Shown: positions 40,725-51,006 of the stretch, in pieces
How positions within the stretch are numbered: the stretch's first letter is position 1
How the letters are laid out: each line of letters opens with the position of its first letter
DNA from: CAWCGU01 sp963838095
GTDB lineage: Bacteria; Actinomycetota; Thermoleophilia; Solirubrobacterales; 70-9
Length of the DNA: 64,000 nt
Assembly: GCA_963838095.1 (NCBI GenBank)
Contig: CAWIPO010000007.1
Coordinates: forward strand, 434,001-498,000
Direction of reading: 5' to 3'
The notes under the pieces: generated by a model
The model's input: only the letters and a program-made list of their open reading frames with translations
Database searches by the model: none
Told to the model about the DNA's origin: nothing
Translations under genes and position numbers: made by a program

Positions 40725-42061
40725 ATGGGGAGCATTGCCGCGGAGCTCGATCATCGCCACGTCTGGCACCCGTTCACGCAGATGCGCGATTGGGACGCGG
40801 AGGAGCCGCTGATGATCGAAAGCGCCGAGGGGTGCGAGCTGATCGACCAGGACGGCCGGCGCTACATCGACGGGGTCGCCTCTCTGTGGTGCAACGTGCA
40901 CGGGCATCGCCATCCGCTGATCGACGAGGCGGTCCGCGAGCAGCTCGGGAAGGTGGCGCACTCGACGATGCTGGGGCTCAGCCACGAGCCGGGGGCGCGG
41001 CTTGCGGCGCGGCTGGCCGAGATCGCCCCCCCGGGGCTCGATCGGGTGTTCTTCTCGGACTCCGGATCGAGCGCGACCGAGATCGCGCTGAAGATGGCGT
41101 TTCAGTACTGGAATCAGCGCTCGACCGAAAAGCGGACGGGCATGCGGGAGCGGCAGCGGACCTCCTTCGTCGCGCTGGAGGGCGGCTACCACGGCGACAC
41201 GCTCGGCGCCGTATCGGTCGGGGGCATCGACCTCTTCCACTCGACTTACGGGCCGCTCCTTTTCGAGGCACGCCGGGTGCCGGCCGGGACGCTTCGCGTC
41301 TCGAGCGGGTGCTCGAGCTCCACGGCCACGAGACCGCCGCCGTGATCGTCGAGCCTCTGATACAGGGCGCGGCCGGGATGAAAGTGGCGCCGCCCGGCTT
41401 CCTGCGCGCGGTGCAGGAACTGTGCAACCGCCACGACGTGTTCTTGATCTGCGACGAGGTGGCCACCGGGTTCGGGCGCACGGGGACGATGTTCGCGTGC
41501 GAGCAGGAGCGGGTCGTCCCCGACTTCCTATGCCTCGGAAAGGGGCTCACCGGCGGCTACCTCCCGCTTGCGGCGACGCTGACCACCGAGCGCGTGTTCC
41601 AAGGCTTCCTCGCTCAGCACGAGGATTTCCGCACGTTCTTCCACGGCCACACCTTCACCGGCAACCCGCTCGCCTGCGCGGCGGCAAACGCAAACCTCGA
41701 CGTCTTCGAGCAGGAGCACACGCTGCTGCGCCTGCAGCCGAAGATCCGGCTGCTGCACGAGCTGCTCGGCGAGGTGGCGGCGATGGACGAGGTGTCCGAG
41801 CTGCGCGGCCGCGGATTCATGGTCGGGATCGACCTCGGCGAGCACGACCCGGCCCTGCGGCTCGGGCACCGGGTGACGCTCGAGGCCCGCAAGCGCGGCG
41901 CGATCATCCGCCCCCTGGGAGACGTGATCGTGCTGATGCCGCCACTGGCGATCTCGAAGGCGGAGTTGGAGCGGCTTGTGGAGACAACGCGTGACGCGAT
42001 CGTGGCCGCGCACGCAGGCGTATACGGCGAGGTTCCAACCGAGCTGGCACAAGCCGCGTAG
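40725..42061 (+). CDS. bioA: BioA aminotransferase, interrupted by one missing base
   Basis: Adenosylmethionine-8-amino-7-oxononanoate aminotransferase, ~445 residues when repaired. The first frame gives HVWHPFTQMRDW (BioA signature), SLWCNVHGHRHP and DSGSSATEIALKMAFQYW. The second continues LERVLELHGHETAAVIVEPLIQGAAGM, ICDEVATGFGRTG, CLGKGLTGGYLPLAAT (PLP lysine) and HGHTFTGNPLACAAA. The frame is lost at the GGG of 41286-41288; one more G restores GDASRLERV. It makes diaminononanoate from the BioF product. It is separated from bioBFD by the CGNR gene. Confidence 0.88.
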
Positions 42062-42092
42062 CGGCGCGCCCTGCGGGCGCCGATACTGATGT

Positions 42093-42660
42093 GTGATGAA
42101 CCCGCCGTTCGGCCGTAGTACAGGCGTGGAGCAGGCAGTTGCAGCACCCGTCACTGAAGCCCCAAGCGAGGCCGACCTCGCCTTCGAGGCGCTGTACCGG
42201 GAGTCCCGGGACGACCTGTTCGCCTACGTCGCGGGACTGCTTCGCGACCGCCACGCGGCCGAGGACGTGACCGCCCTTGCCTTCGAGCGCGCCTATCGCC
42301 GCCGGCGCCGCTTCGACGAGCGCAAGGGGACCATGCGCGCCTGGCTGTTCGGGATCGCGCGCAACGCGGCGATCGACGAGCTCCGGCGCCGCGGGCGTGT
42401 CGCCGAGCTCGCGACCGAGCCCGAGGACGACTCGCCGGCGCCCGAGGAGGGCGCCGAGACCGCTCTGCGGCGAGCGGCGCTGCGGCGAGGCGCTCGAGCA
42501 GCTCACTCCGCGCGAGCGCGAGCTGATCGCGTTGAAGTTCTTCGCAGGGCTTTCCAATCCTGAGATCGCGGCGGTGATCGGCGTCTCCGAGAGCAATGCG
42601 GGGACGCGGGTGCATCGGGTGGTCACGAAGCTGAGAGAGGCGTGCGATGAAGCTGCTTGA
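42093..42660 (+). CDS. ECF-type RNA polymerase sigma factor, one inserted base
   Basis: A ~185-residue sigma-70 family factor when the frame is repaired. Region 2 is FEALYRESRDDLFAYVAGLLRDRHAAEDVTALAFERAYRRR with FDERKGTMRAWLFGIARNAAIDELRRR; region 4 is LTPRERELIALKFFAGLSNPEIAAVIGVSESNAGTRVHR. The break lies near 42482, where CTGCGGCGAGG should be CTGCGCGAGG. Its 3' end overlaps the start of the DUF4349 gene by 14 bases, so that membrane protein is probably its cognate regulator or target. Confidence 0.82.
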
Positions 42661-43822
42661 CGACGCCGAGCTGGCGCGCCTGCTGCGCGAGGAACGGCCA
42701 GACGGTCGACTCCGAGTTCTCCCGCGAGCTCGACGAATGGGCCGCCGCCGGGTTCCCGCGCGGCGGCTGGCGTCCTGGCGCGGATCCGGTGCCGGTCTCC
42801 CCTGCCCGCCGCCTTCTTCGACCGCCTCCTCGCCACCCCGCCGCGGCGGCTGATCGCCCCTGCGGGGGCGGTGGCGACGCTGGCGGTCGTGGTCGGCGTG
42901 GCGGTCGTCCAGGTGACCGGAACGAGCGATGAAGATGGCGTATCGCCGCTCTCGGTGGCGACAACGGGGGAGACCGAGCAGGCGCCGGCGAGCCCGGGCA
43001 GCGTCGATCTGAGTGCAGGCGCCGGCAGCGGAGGGGCGGCGGATAAGTCCGAGCCCGCCGAGCTCGACTCGCTCGACTCCACGGCGGAACGCGGGCGTGT
43101 CCCCGGCCCCCTCCACCCCCACCCCCGCGACCGGCCGCCAGATCCACCAGGAAGTGGATCTCACCCTCTCCACCCCGCCCGAGGACCTTCGCGACGTCGC
43201 CGATGGGGTGATCGACGTCACCGACTCTCATGGCGGGCTCGTGATCAGCTCGGACATCTCGAGCATCGACCCCAGCGACGGCCGCGAGGCCGGCGGGCGA
43301 GCTGACTTCGAGCTGCGGATTCCGGCGGACGAGCTGCAGGCCACGCTCGATGAGCTCTCGGATCTCGCTCATGTTCCTCGCGCAGCGACGGCGCCGAAGA
43401 CATCACCAACCGGTTCCGTGCGGTCGAGCGCGAGATCGAGAGCCTTGTGCGGCAACGCGAGCAGCTGGTCAGCGAGCTCGCGGACGCGTCAACGCCCGCG
43501 GAGCGGCGCAGCATCCGCGCCGAGATCAACGCCGTCGATGCCCAATTGCGGGCGGCCAACGACCGCCACGCCGACCTCGAGCAGCGCGTGAAGATGGTGC
43601 CGGTCTCGGTGACGCTGGTGGGCGAGGATCAGCCGGACGACGGCGAATGGGGCATATCCGACGCACTGGACGACGCCGGCAAGGTGCTCACCACATCGCT
43701 CGGAGTGCTGCTCGTCGGCGCCGCTGTGGTGCTACCGCTGGCGCTGCTGGTGCTGATCAGCGCCTGGGCGTGGCGCAATGTCGCCCACCAACGCCGCGAA
43801 CGCGCGCTCGACACCGAACTAG
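42647..43822 (+). pseudogene. DUF4349 membrane protein with four or more frameshifts
   Basis: Stitching the frames gives a protein with a short cytosolic N-terminus (MKLLDDAELARLLREE, SEFSRELDEWAAAGFP), one membrane helix (ATLAVVVGVAVVQVTG), a linker, and a DUF4349 domain (QEVDLTLSTPPEDLRDVADGV, GRADFELRIPADELQATLDEL, EDITNRFRAVEREIESL with a coiled coil). It ends with a second helix (LTTSLGVLLVGAAVVLPLALLVLI). Frame changes fall near 42700 (+A), 42800 (+C), 43100 (+1) and 43378 (-1). The last frame runs on to 44001 through the rubredoxin gene, so the true stop near 43822 also implies an indel. N-terminal layout and overlap suggest an anti-sigma-like partner. Multiple breaks make technical error or decay equally hard to exclude. 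Confidence 0.7.
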
Positions 43823-43834
43823 TTCCAGGGCCAG

Positions 43835-44020
43835 CTACTCCTCGTAGGGCTCGAAGTCCTGCTTGCGGGCGCCGCACACGGGGCAGAACCAGTCGTCGGG
43901 GATGTCCTCGAACGCGGTCCCGGCCGGGATTCCGCCGTCGGGGTCCCCTTCCTCGGGGTCGTAGACGAAGCCGCAGGAGGAGCAGACCCAAAGCTGCTTG
44001 ATCTCGGTTTCGGTTGGCAC
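43835..44020 (-). CDS. Rubredoxin
   Basis: A 61-residue electron carrier with one iron bound by four cysteines: CSSCG near residues 13-17 and CPVCG near 46-50. The VYDPEEGDPDGGIPAGTAFEDIPDDWFCP segment is the standard rubredoxin core. It could serve alkane hydroxylases, P450s or oxidative-stress reductases; no partner is adjacent. The gene is divergent from the Nudix hydrolase and converges on the DUF4349 gene. Confidence 0.96.
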   Translation of the reverse strand: MPTETEIKQLWVCSSCGFVYDPEEGDPDGGIPAGTAFEDIPDDWFCPVCGARKQDFEPYEE

Positions 44021-44059
44021 GGCGATCAGCGTAATAGATTGAACGCGCTCCTATGCCCG

Positions 44060-44698
44060 ATGGCCCGCGTGATCCCACGCCCCGCCGCGACGGTGATCCT
44101 GATGCGGCGCGGTGGCAAGCACGACTCTCGCGGGCTCGAGGTGCTGCTCGCTCGCCGCAACCCGGAGTCCAGGTTCATGCCCGGGGTGTGGGTGTTTCCC
44201 GGGGGCGGGGTCGGCCCCGAGGACGGCGCCGAGCCGGGCGCGGCGACCGAGGACATACCTGAGCCCGCCTACCGGGCGTGCGCGATCCGCGAGCTGGAGG
44301 AAGAGGTGGCAATCGCCATCACCGAGCCAGAGGCGCTCGCGCTGTACTCGCGCTGGATCACCCCGGAGATGGTGCCGATCCGCTTCGACACCATCTTCTA
44401 CGTCGCCCTGGCTCCGGCCCACGCCTCGCCGAAGCCCGACGGCGGCGAGACGATCGACGTCCGCTGGGTCTCCCCCGGTCTCGCGCTCGAGGAACACCAC
44501 GCCGGCGAGTTCGCGCTGGTCTTCCCGACGATCAAGCACCTGGAGTCGCTGAACGGATTCGCGAATGCCGACGCGGTGCTGGAGCACACCCGTCGGCGAA
44601 CCGTCGAGCCGATCCTGCCGAAGGTGGTCGAGATCGACGGCGAGAGCCGCGTGGTGCTGCCGGGCGAACCCGGCTACCCGGGCCGGCGGGAGGACTAG
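44060..44698 (+). CDS. Nudix hydrolase, NUDT19-like
   Basis: A 212-residue Nudix protein. The Nudix box is split by an insertion: FPGGGVGPEDG, about 20 residues, then AYRACAIRELEEEVAI with the catalytic REUxEE. This arrangement and SRWITPEMVPIRFDTIFYVA resemble NUDT19/RP2-type enzymes, which cleave CoA and acyl-CoA diphosphates; that fits the acyl-CoA-rich neighbourhood. The ATG at 44060 is preferred over a TTG at 44039. Confidence 0.88.
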   Translation: MARVIPRPAATVILMRRGGKHDSRGLEVLLARRNPESRFMPGVWVFPGGGVGPEDGAEPGAATEDIPEPAYRACAIRELEEEVAIAITEPEALALYSRWITPEMVPIRFDTIFYVALAPAHASPKPDGGETIDVRWVSPGLALEEHHAGEFALVFPTIKHLESLNGFANADAVLEHTRRRTVEPILPKVVEIDGESRVVLPGEPGYPGRRED

Positions 44699-44711
44699 TT
44701 CGTCATGATGC

Positions 44712-45672
44712 ATGACCGGCACGCTCCCCCCACAGGTCCGCGAGGTCTTCCAGCGCTTCATCTCCTGCGAGTACACGACCGTCGACTCGCGCCAGCAGCC
44801 GATCACCTGGCCGGTGACGCCGTACTACACCGACGGCGAGCCGACGATCGACATCTCCACCGGGCTCGGATACCCGAAGAAGGCCGACGATGCGAAGCGA
44901 AACCCGCACGTGAGCCTGATGTTCTCCGAGCCCAACGGATCCGGGATCGAGTCGGGAATCCGGGTGCTCGTCCAGGGCACCGCCGCGGTCGACGACGCCG
45001 ACCTGCGAAGGAACCCGAGCGCTACTGGAAGAGTCGGTGGTGAAGCTCCCGGCGACCAAGGACATGCATCCACCGAAGCTGGTTCGCGGCCTGTTCAACT
45101 GGTACTACGCGCGCATCTACGTCAAGGTGCGCCCGGAACGGGTCTTCGTCTGGCCCGACGGCGATCACGCGGCGGCTCCCGAGCTCTTCGACTGCCACCT
45201 CGAGGAGGTGCGCTCGGGCCACACCGAGGAGCCCCTGGAGCCGCATGCCGATCCGACGGGAGGCGGCATCGCCTGGGACCAGCGGATGGATGAGCTCGGC
45301 GAAAGGCATCCGACCGCGGTGCTGTCGTGGGTGGCTCCCGATGGGTTCCCGCTGTCGGTGCGTGTGCGGCCGCGGCCGGACCCGGAGAGCAGGCGGATCT
45401 CACTCGGGGCGAGCCGGCCGAGCTGCCGCTGATGCAGGGCCGAGGCTGCCTCACCGCCCACGCCCACGGCCCCAGAGTTCGAGTGGCAGGAGAACTTCCA
45501 GGTTCGCGGCGACCTCGTGCGTGGCGATGGCGGCTGGGGGCTGGTGCCGCACAGGATGGTCGGCGGCTTCGAGCTCCCCGACGAGAGCGAGCTCGCCCGC
45601 TACCGCCGCAATGCCGCGAAGATGTGGCGGTTCTACAGGATCGGGCGCAAGCGGCTCAAGGATCGCCAGTAG
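44712..45672 (+). pseudogene. Split-barrel (PNPOx-like) protein with several frameshifts
   Basis: Reassembled, this is a ~320-residue protein with two split-barrel flavin/F420-binding-like domains. The first is REVFQRFISCEYTTVDSRQQPITWPVTPYY with NPHVSLMFSEPNGSG; the second is HPTAVLSWVAPDGFPLSVRVRP. A C-terminal part reads GGWGLVPHRMVGGFELPDESELARYRRNAAKMWRFY, ending RKRLKDRQ at 45672. Frame changes fall near 45009 (-1), 45033 (-1), 45405 (-1, in a G-run) and 45474 (+A). All segments remain well conserved in style, so read errors are likely. The reaction is unknown. Its 3' end overlaps the convergent gene by 17 bases. Confidence 0.68.
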
Positions 45673-46357
45673 GGCTGCTCGGGAACGGCTCCATTCCCGC
45701 GAACCAGGGGCCGACCTTGAACGTCAGCACGTCGTGCTCCTCGAGCTCGCGGCGGACGCGCTTGAACATCTCGCCGGCGTTGTCGAGGGCCAGCTCGAGC
45801 TCGTCACCAGTTCGCTCACGCAGGCGCCAGAGGAAGTAGAGCTGCTGCTCCGAGACTCCGAAGTCGACGTCGCGGTCGATCGTCGGCGCCCAGTCGAGGA
45901 ATGCTGGGCTGAACATCTCCCTGACGGCGACCGGGTCGTGCTCGCGCGGGACCGTGGCGATGAAGCGCTTGTTGAACTCGATCGACTCGAACTCGACGCG
46001 CTTTCGCGAGCTGCGGTCGAGCAGGTCGCCGGGCGTGCGCTCGATCGACTCGACGTTGAACGGCGGCATCACCCGGGCGATGTCGGGCGTATGGGCCTTC
46101 GCCAGGATCGCGCCCGGGAGGATCGCCTTCGAGAACATCCGTCCCTCCTCCCGCTCCTCCGCATCGCAGGAGGCGCCCCAGAATCCCGGGGACAGCTCGC
46201 CCGTGATCCGGTTCGTGCCTCCCGGGCACAGCGCCGCAGGGCCCCCCGCCGGATTCAGGCCCCCGATTGCGTCGTAGCGGACTCCGCGATCGGCCGCCAC
46301 CGCCTGGACCGTCTGGGCCCACTCCTGCGGCCTCGCCCGCTCGCGTCGGCGCTCACA
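45656..46357 (-). CDS. DUF3137-like protein, read in frame with the upstream dehydrogenase
   Basis: A ~233-residue region following the alcohol dehydrogenase without a stop codon. It resembles DUF3137-type proteins around FESIEFNKRFIATVPREHDPVAVREMFSPAFLDWAP and ends KVGPWFAGMEPFPSSPTGDP. No membrane helix is seen, unlike many DUF3137 members. Because iron alcohol dehydrogenases normally end where FRRAL stands, this is probably a separate gene whose start/stop junction near 46350 was lost to an indel; a true fusion cannot be excluded. Function unknown. Confidence 0.55.
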   Translation of the reverse strand, partial: CERRRERARPQEWAQTVQAVAADRGVRYDAIGGLNPAGGPAALCPGGTNRITGELSPGFWGASCDAEEREEGRMFSKAILPGAILAKAHTPDIARVMPPFNVESIERTPGDLLDRSSRKRVEFESIEFNKRFIATVPREHDPVAVREMFSPAFLDWAPTIDRDVDFGVSEQQLYFLWRLRERTGDELELALDNAGEMFKRVRRELEEHDVLTFKVGPWFAGMEPFPSSPTGDP

Positions 46358-47552
46358 GAGCGCCCTGCGGAAGAGCTCCTCGAAATCTTCCTCGGTCGGC
46401 TCGCGCGGATTCGGCAGCGTCGAGCCCTCCCCCATCGCGTCCTCGGCAAGCTGCGGGATCGACTCCTCCGGGACGCCGACCTCGGAAAGCCTGCCCGGCA
46501 AGCCGAGGCGCTCGCGCAGGTCGCTGACCCAAGCCGCCAGCGCCAGCCCGACGTCGGACGCTGAGCCCGCGGCATCCGCGCCCAGCACGTCGGCCGCCTC
46601 GCGATAGCGGTCGGCGACCTCGTCGTTGCCCTCGCTGTTGAACTCGATCGTCACCGGGAGGTTGATCGCGTTCGCGACCCCGTGGGGGACGCCATGGCGT
46701 GCGCCGCAAGGATGCGACATCGAGTGCGCGATCCCGGTCGCGCCGAGCCCCGTCGGGACGATCGCTAGGTTGGCGGCGACGAGCATGTTCCCGCGCGCCT
46801 CCTCGTCGGTGGTGTCGGTCACCGCGCGCTCGAGGTTGTCGCGAATCAGCCGCATCGCGTGCAGCGAATAGGCGTCGGCGAACGGGCTCCACTCGGTCGA
46901 GCTCATCCCCTCGATCGCATGCGTGAGCGCGTCCATTCCGGTCGCGGCCGCGATCTGTGCAGGCAGGGTGGCGGTGGACTGCGGATCGAGGATCGCCAGG
47001 TCCGGGGCGATCGGGAAGTCGAGCAGGAAGATCTTGATCGAGCGCGAGGCGTCCTTGATCACGGCGACGGGGCTCACCTCGGACCCCGTGCCCGCCGTCG
47101 TCGGTATCGCCGCCATCGGCGCCAGCGGCAGCGGCGCGCCCGATGCCGTCGTTCTCTCGAGGCAGCGAGTAGACGCCCTCGAAGTCGGCGATCTCGCCAC
47201 CGTGGGTGAAGAGCACGTTTGCCGCCTTCGCGGTGTCGATCACCGAGCCGCCCCCGAGCGCGACGAAGCTGTCGGCGCCCGCCTCCTTCGCCGCCTCGGC
47301 GCAGGCCTTGGCGACGGCAGCTTCGGAGTCCTGCGGAACCTGATCGAAGACGCCTGCTGCCCCGAGCCCACCGTCCTCGAGCCCCGCGATCACGCGATCG
47401 GCGAGCCCGGTGCCGCGGATCACCTCGTCGGTGACCACCATCACCCGGCCACCACCCTCCTTGGCGAACTCGAAGCCGGTCCCCTCCAGCAACCCGCGTC
47501 CGGCCACCACCCGCGTCGGGCTGGCGAACTGCGAGAAATCCTTGAAGATCAA
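46358..47552 (-). CDS. Iron-containing alcohol dehydrogenase, one inserted base
   Basis: A ~398-residue group III (iron-dependent) dehydrogenase when repaired. The first frame holds MIFKDFSQFASPTRVVAGRG and the NAD site GGGSVIDTAKAA; the second holds PTTAGTGSEVSPVAVI, the metal ligands in GMDALTHAIEG and HSMSHPCGARHGVPHGVANAI. The break is at the CCC near 47139-47141: minus-strand ATCGGGCGCG should be ATCGGCGCG. It would interconvert an alcohol and aldehyde with NAD(P)H. It lies 52 bp downstream of the SCP2 gene in the same direction, so it may belong to the mce transcript. Confidence 0.82.
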
Positions 47553-47604
47553 TGCCGCCCGCGTGCTCTGTTCCGCATCCGCGCGCGGGCGGGTTTGGGG
47601 CTAG

Positions 47605-48024
47605 TCACGAGGCTTCAATCAGGTCGGTGCGACCCTGGGCTTCGAGTTGGGCTTTGTAGCGGGGGAACACCGGCTTCGTCAGCGGCACGAGCTTGAGGAT
47701 CTTCGCCACGGGGCCCCTTGCCTTGATCTGGCCGCGAGCGAGGGCAACGGTGACGTTGACCTTCCCGAGCCAGAAGAGGTGAGCCGTGTCCGCCGCCATG
47801 CTCATCGTCACCTCCGGCTCCATCTCCGACTCGCCGAAGTCGACGTCGCCCGGCTGGCCCTCCTGGAGACGAACCGTGATCGCGGAGTCCGGCTCCACGT
47901 ACTCGTAGCGGACGATCGTGTTCGCCTTGCGGAACTTGGGCGCAAGCTCGTCGTCCACGGCAAGCTCGGCGAACAGCCTGCCGATGGTCTCGTAGACCTC
48001 CTGCGCGTCTTTGAAATAGGCCAA
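47605..48024 (-). CDS. SCP2 sterol-binding domain protein downstream of mce genes
   Basis: A 139-residue single-domain SCP2 protein (FRKANTIVRYEYVEPDSAITVRL, then EPEVTMSMAADTAHLFWLGKVNVTVALARGQIKARGPVAKILKLVPL). It would carry a sterol or acyl-CoA in the cytoplasm. Unlike the copy at 2265 it has no disordered N-terminus. It follows the last mce gene by 60 bp in the same direction, which suggests it receives lipid imported by that system. AGGAGAGAG precedes the ATG. Confidence 0.87.
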   Translation of the reverse strand: MAYFKDAQEVYETIGRLFAELAVDDELAPKFRKANTIVRYEYVEPDSAITVRLQEGQPGDVDFGESEMEPEVTMSMAADTAHLFWLGKVNVTVALARGQIKARGPVAKILKLVPLTKPVFPRYKAQLEAQGRTDLIEAS

Positions 48025-48084
48025 CCTCTCTCCTCCGTCGTTTGGCGAGGCGGATCCTTTCAGAAAGGCCGGGCTGGGCGCCGC

Positions 48085-49654
48085 CTACGGATCCGCGAAC
48101 GTCACCGGCGCGCGGCCGCCGCCGAATGCGGCGGGTGAATCGGGGGTGATCACGCAGGGGGCGAAGCTGTTTCGGACCGGAGGCTGGTCGTTGATCGTGT
48201 ACTGCTCCTCGTCCTGGGTCGGCGGCGAGCCGGGCGTGGTCGCCGGCGTGTAGTCGGTGTTCTTGCAGTCGAAGTTGGGGAAGATCCCGCTGCGCGCGGC
48301 GAGCGGGCCGGTGAGCTCGAGAGCCTTCAGGTAGCCGTTGCCTCGGTTCGCCGCCAAGCGCATCTGGTGGAGGCCGAGCGACTCCGACGAGATGTAGCCG
48401 AGTTGGCGCAGATAGTGGAAGGGCGGCGTGCTGGCCCTGAACGGGGTTCAGGGTCGCCGAGGTCGCGGTGCCCGGGCCGGCGAGGAAGTCGGTCACGGTG
48501 TGACGCTGGTAGTAGAGGTAGTCGATGACCGGATTCAGGTTCGCCAGGAACGGATTCAGCGAGTCGAACACCGGGCTGAGTCCCCGCAGGGTGCTCTCCA
48601 GCGCCGGCAGGCCGGTGTCGGAGACATCCACGAGCTGATCGAGGTCGGTGAACAGCGTCGTCAGCTCGGGCGAGAGCTCGCGGACCGAGGTAAGGGTCGG
48701 CGCCAGGTCGATTGCGACCGGGATCAGGTCCTGGATCAGCGGCGAGGCGTCGGACTGGAACTCGTCGAGGCGGACGAAGGTCTCGCGCGACTCGCGCTCG
48801 AATGTGGGCAGGATTCTGAAGGTCTCGGCCAGAGCGACGTCCTGGGAGGCGAGCGTGCCGAAGACCTCGTTCGAGGCGGTGATCAGATCGGAGAGCTGCC
48901 CGTCTCGCTCGGCCAGGGCGTCGAAGACGACTCCGGTGTCACGGACGAGGCCCTGGAGATCACGCTTCTGGTCCTCGAGGAGCCCGACCACGTTCGAGGA
49001 GTCGGTGACGAACGGGCCCAGGTTGCCGAAGGCGTCGTTGGCGTCCAGGCCGCGGTCCTGGATCGCGACCGCCGCGTTCGCCTGCCAGCGCTGGAACGAC
49101 TCCCGGGTCTCCGCGTCGAGGGCGTTGAAGATCTCGTCGATCTGGGTCGCATCCTGAACCTGCGTGTTCGCGAGCTGACCCCCTTCGGGAATCGCCGCCA
49201 CACCCGCGGCCTCGGCGTCGGAGACGTTGGAGGCCGCGCCGAGGCTGACCGGTGCCGAGAGCTCACCGGGCTCGGTCCCGGAAGTGAGCTCGACGTAGGT
49301 CTCGCCGAGCAGGGTCTTCTGTCGCAGGATTGCGCGCGCGTCCTCGGCAATCGGGGCGAACTGCGAATCGATCTCGATCGTGACGCGGGTTGCGTCCTGC
49401 CCGTTCACCTCCACCTCGGGCGGCGCGAGCTCGAGCAACTTCACCTTGCCGACGTTGACCCCGCCGATCCGCACGTCGGCCTCGGCCGCAAGCGTCGTCG
49501 TCTCTGGGAAGTCCGCCGTGATCCGGTAGCTCTGCGGCGCCAGCGGTATCGGGCCGCCGAAGGTGACCCAGAGGAAGAGGAGCAGGCCGAAGCAGCTGAG
49601 GGCGAAGCCGACCGCGACCATGATCCTTCCGACGGAGGGTGCCTGCTTCTGCAT
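48085..49654 (-). CDS. MCE-family protein 6, one inserted base
   Basis: An exported lipid-transfer protein of the MCE/MlaD family. The N-terminal anchor is MVAVGFALSCFGLLLFLWVTF; the MCE domain shows YRITADFPETTTLAAEADVRIGGVNVGKV; a long helical region follows. The frame breaks near 48444, where minus-strand AACCCCGTTC should be AACCCGTTC; repaired it reads NPFRASTPPFHYLRQLGYISSES and ends GGRAPVTFADP. The ATG at 49654 has AGGAGAG seven bases upstream. It is the last mce gene of the row, 35 bp after MCE 5. Confidence 0.85.
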
Positions 49655-49689
49655 TAGCCGCTCTCTCCTGGGTGTCGTCGCCCGCTCGA

Positions 49690-51006
49690 TCATTCGCCGC
49701 ACGCCCCTCCGGGCGCGAACAGCACCCCGAGACCCGTCACAACGGGGGCAAGTGGTGAGGTGCCGAGGATGCTTGCGATGTTCGCGCAGCTCTGGCTGAG
49801 GTAGATCCGCCGGTAGAAGCCGTTGCCGTCGCCAGAGCTGAAGACGCTGTTGCCGTTGTGTCCCAGCCAGGCTGCCCAGTAGAGGTAGCCCTCGTCGCGG
49901 CCGGCCGTCGCGACCGGCTCGGCGCCGTTCGGGTTGAAGGCGGCCATGTTGCCGAGCCGGTTGACCTTCTGGCCGATCACTTCCAGGTCCGGCGTGGCCG
50001 CGGCGAGCCTGCCCGCGGCTCGGCCGAGATGGAGTATGGGCTCCCGCGCCGAGCGCACGAACGGCCGGATCTCGTTCTTCAGCACCGGGGTCGAAGAGGT
50101 CGCGACGGCCGCCAGCGAGGTGTTCAGCGCCGGCAGGTTCTGCGCGAACGGGCGCAGGCTGTTGACGGTCGGCCCGAGCTGCGCAGCGAAGCCGGAGACC
50201 GCGTTCAGCGTCGACGTCGCCTGCGCGAGCGTGCCCGGCAGCAGCGAGATCGCCTCCTGGACGTTCGGGTCCTGCTCGGCGATCGCGCCCAGGGCGGCGT
50301 TCGACGTCTGGACGAGGCTCGCGAGATCCTCGTCCTGCCTGCCGATCGCGGCGGTGAGGACGTTCATGTTGTGAATCACGTTGGCGAGGTTCTTCTGACG
50401 CTTGGCAACCTCCCGGTTCAGCGCCCGCAGCTGGGTGTTGATCGGGCCCAGGCTGCCGAGCAGCTCGCCGAGGTCCCTGCCGCGGCCGTCGAGGCCCTTG
50501 CCGGCCCCGACCAGCAGCAGGCGCAGGTAGGCCTGGGTGTCGGCGTCGAGGGCGGCCAGGATCTCGTCAAGCGGCACGTCGGGGGCGGTGTTCGAAACCG
50601 GGATCGTCCCGCCCTCCTCGATTTCGCCGGCCGCCCTGGTGCCGGGGTCGAGCTGGAAGAACATGTCGCGCAGACCGCTGAGCGGGCGCATCAGCAGCGT
50701 CGCGTCGTTGTAGATCGGCAGGAACTCGCGATCGACCGCGAAGGTGACGACGGCGACGCCGTTCTCGAGCTCAACGGACTGCACGTCGCCGATCCGAACG
50801 CCGGCGACGCGGATCGTCTGTCCCTGTCCGGCGACGACGCCGTTGACGCTCTGGAGCTCGGCCTTGAGCTCGAACGGCTTCTCCTCGAGGATCGGGATCC
50901 TCAGCCGCTGCTTCTGAACGATGTAGTAACCGATCCCCAGGGCGAGGATCACGAGGACCGCGATCGCGATGAAGTCGCGCAGATGCTTGCGGATCGCCAC
51001 CGCCAT
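49690..51006 (-). CDS. MCE-family protein 5
   Basis: A 438-residue MCE protein, intact. One N-terminal helix (IAIAVLVILALGIGYYIV), then the MCE domain (FELKAELQSVNGVVAGQGQTIRVAGVRIGDVQSVEL, ending in a MRPLSGLRDMFFQLDPG segment), then about 250 residues of helices expected to build a tube, and a C-terminal part with two cysteines (SCANIAS, GACGE). Its ATG overlaps the stop of MCE 4 (ATGA). With the other five it should form a hetero-hexameric lipid conduit outside the membrane. Confidence 0.9.
   Translation of the reverse strand: MAVAIRKHLRDFIAIAVLVILALGIGYYIVQKQRLRIPILEEKPFELKAELQSVNGVVAGQGQTIRVAGVRIGDVQSVELENGVAVVTFAVDREFLPIYNDATLLMRPLSGLRDMFFQLDPGTRAAGEIEEGGTIPVSNTAPDVPLDEILAALDADTQAYLRLLLVGAGKGLDGRGRDLGELLGSLGPINTQLRALNREVAKRQKNLANVIHNMNVLTAAIGRQDEDLASLVQTSNAALGAIAEQDPNVQEAISLLPGTLAQATSTLNAVSGFAAQLGPTVNSLRPFAQNLPALNTSLAAVATSSTPVLKNEIRPFVRSAREPILHLGRAAGRLAAATPDLEVIGQKVNRLGNMAAFNPNGAEPVATAGRDEGYLYWAAWLGHNGNSVFSSGDGNGFYRRIYLSQSCANIASILGTSPLAPVVTGLGVLFAPGGACGE

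Noticed and set aside
44039..44059. Upstream TTG start for the Nudix hydrolase
   Set aside because: The added seven residues are not family-like, and the ATG at 44060 begins the usual MARVIPRPAAT segment.
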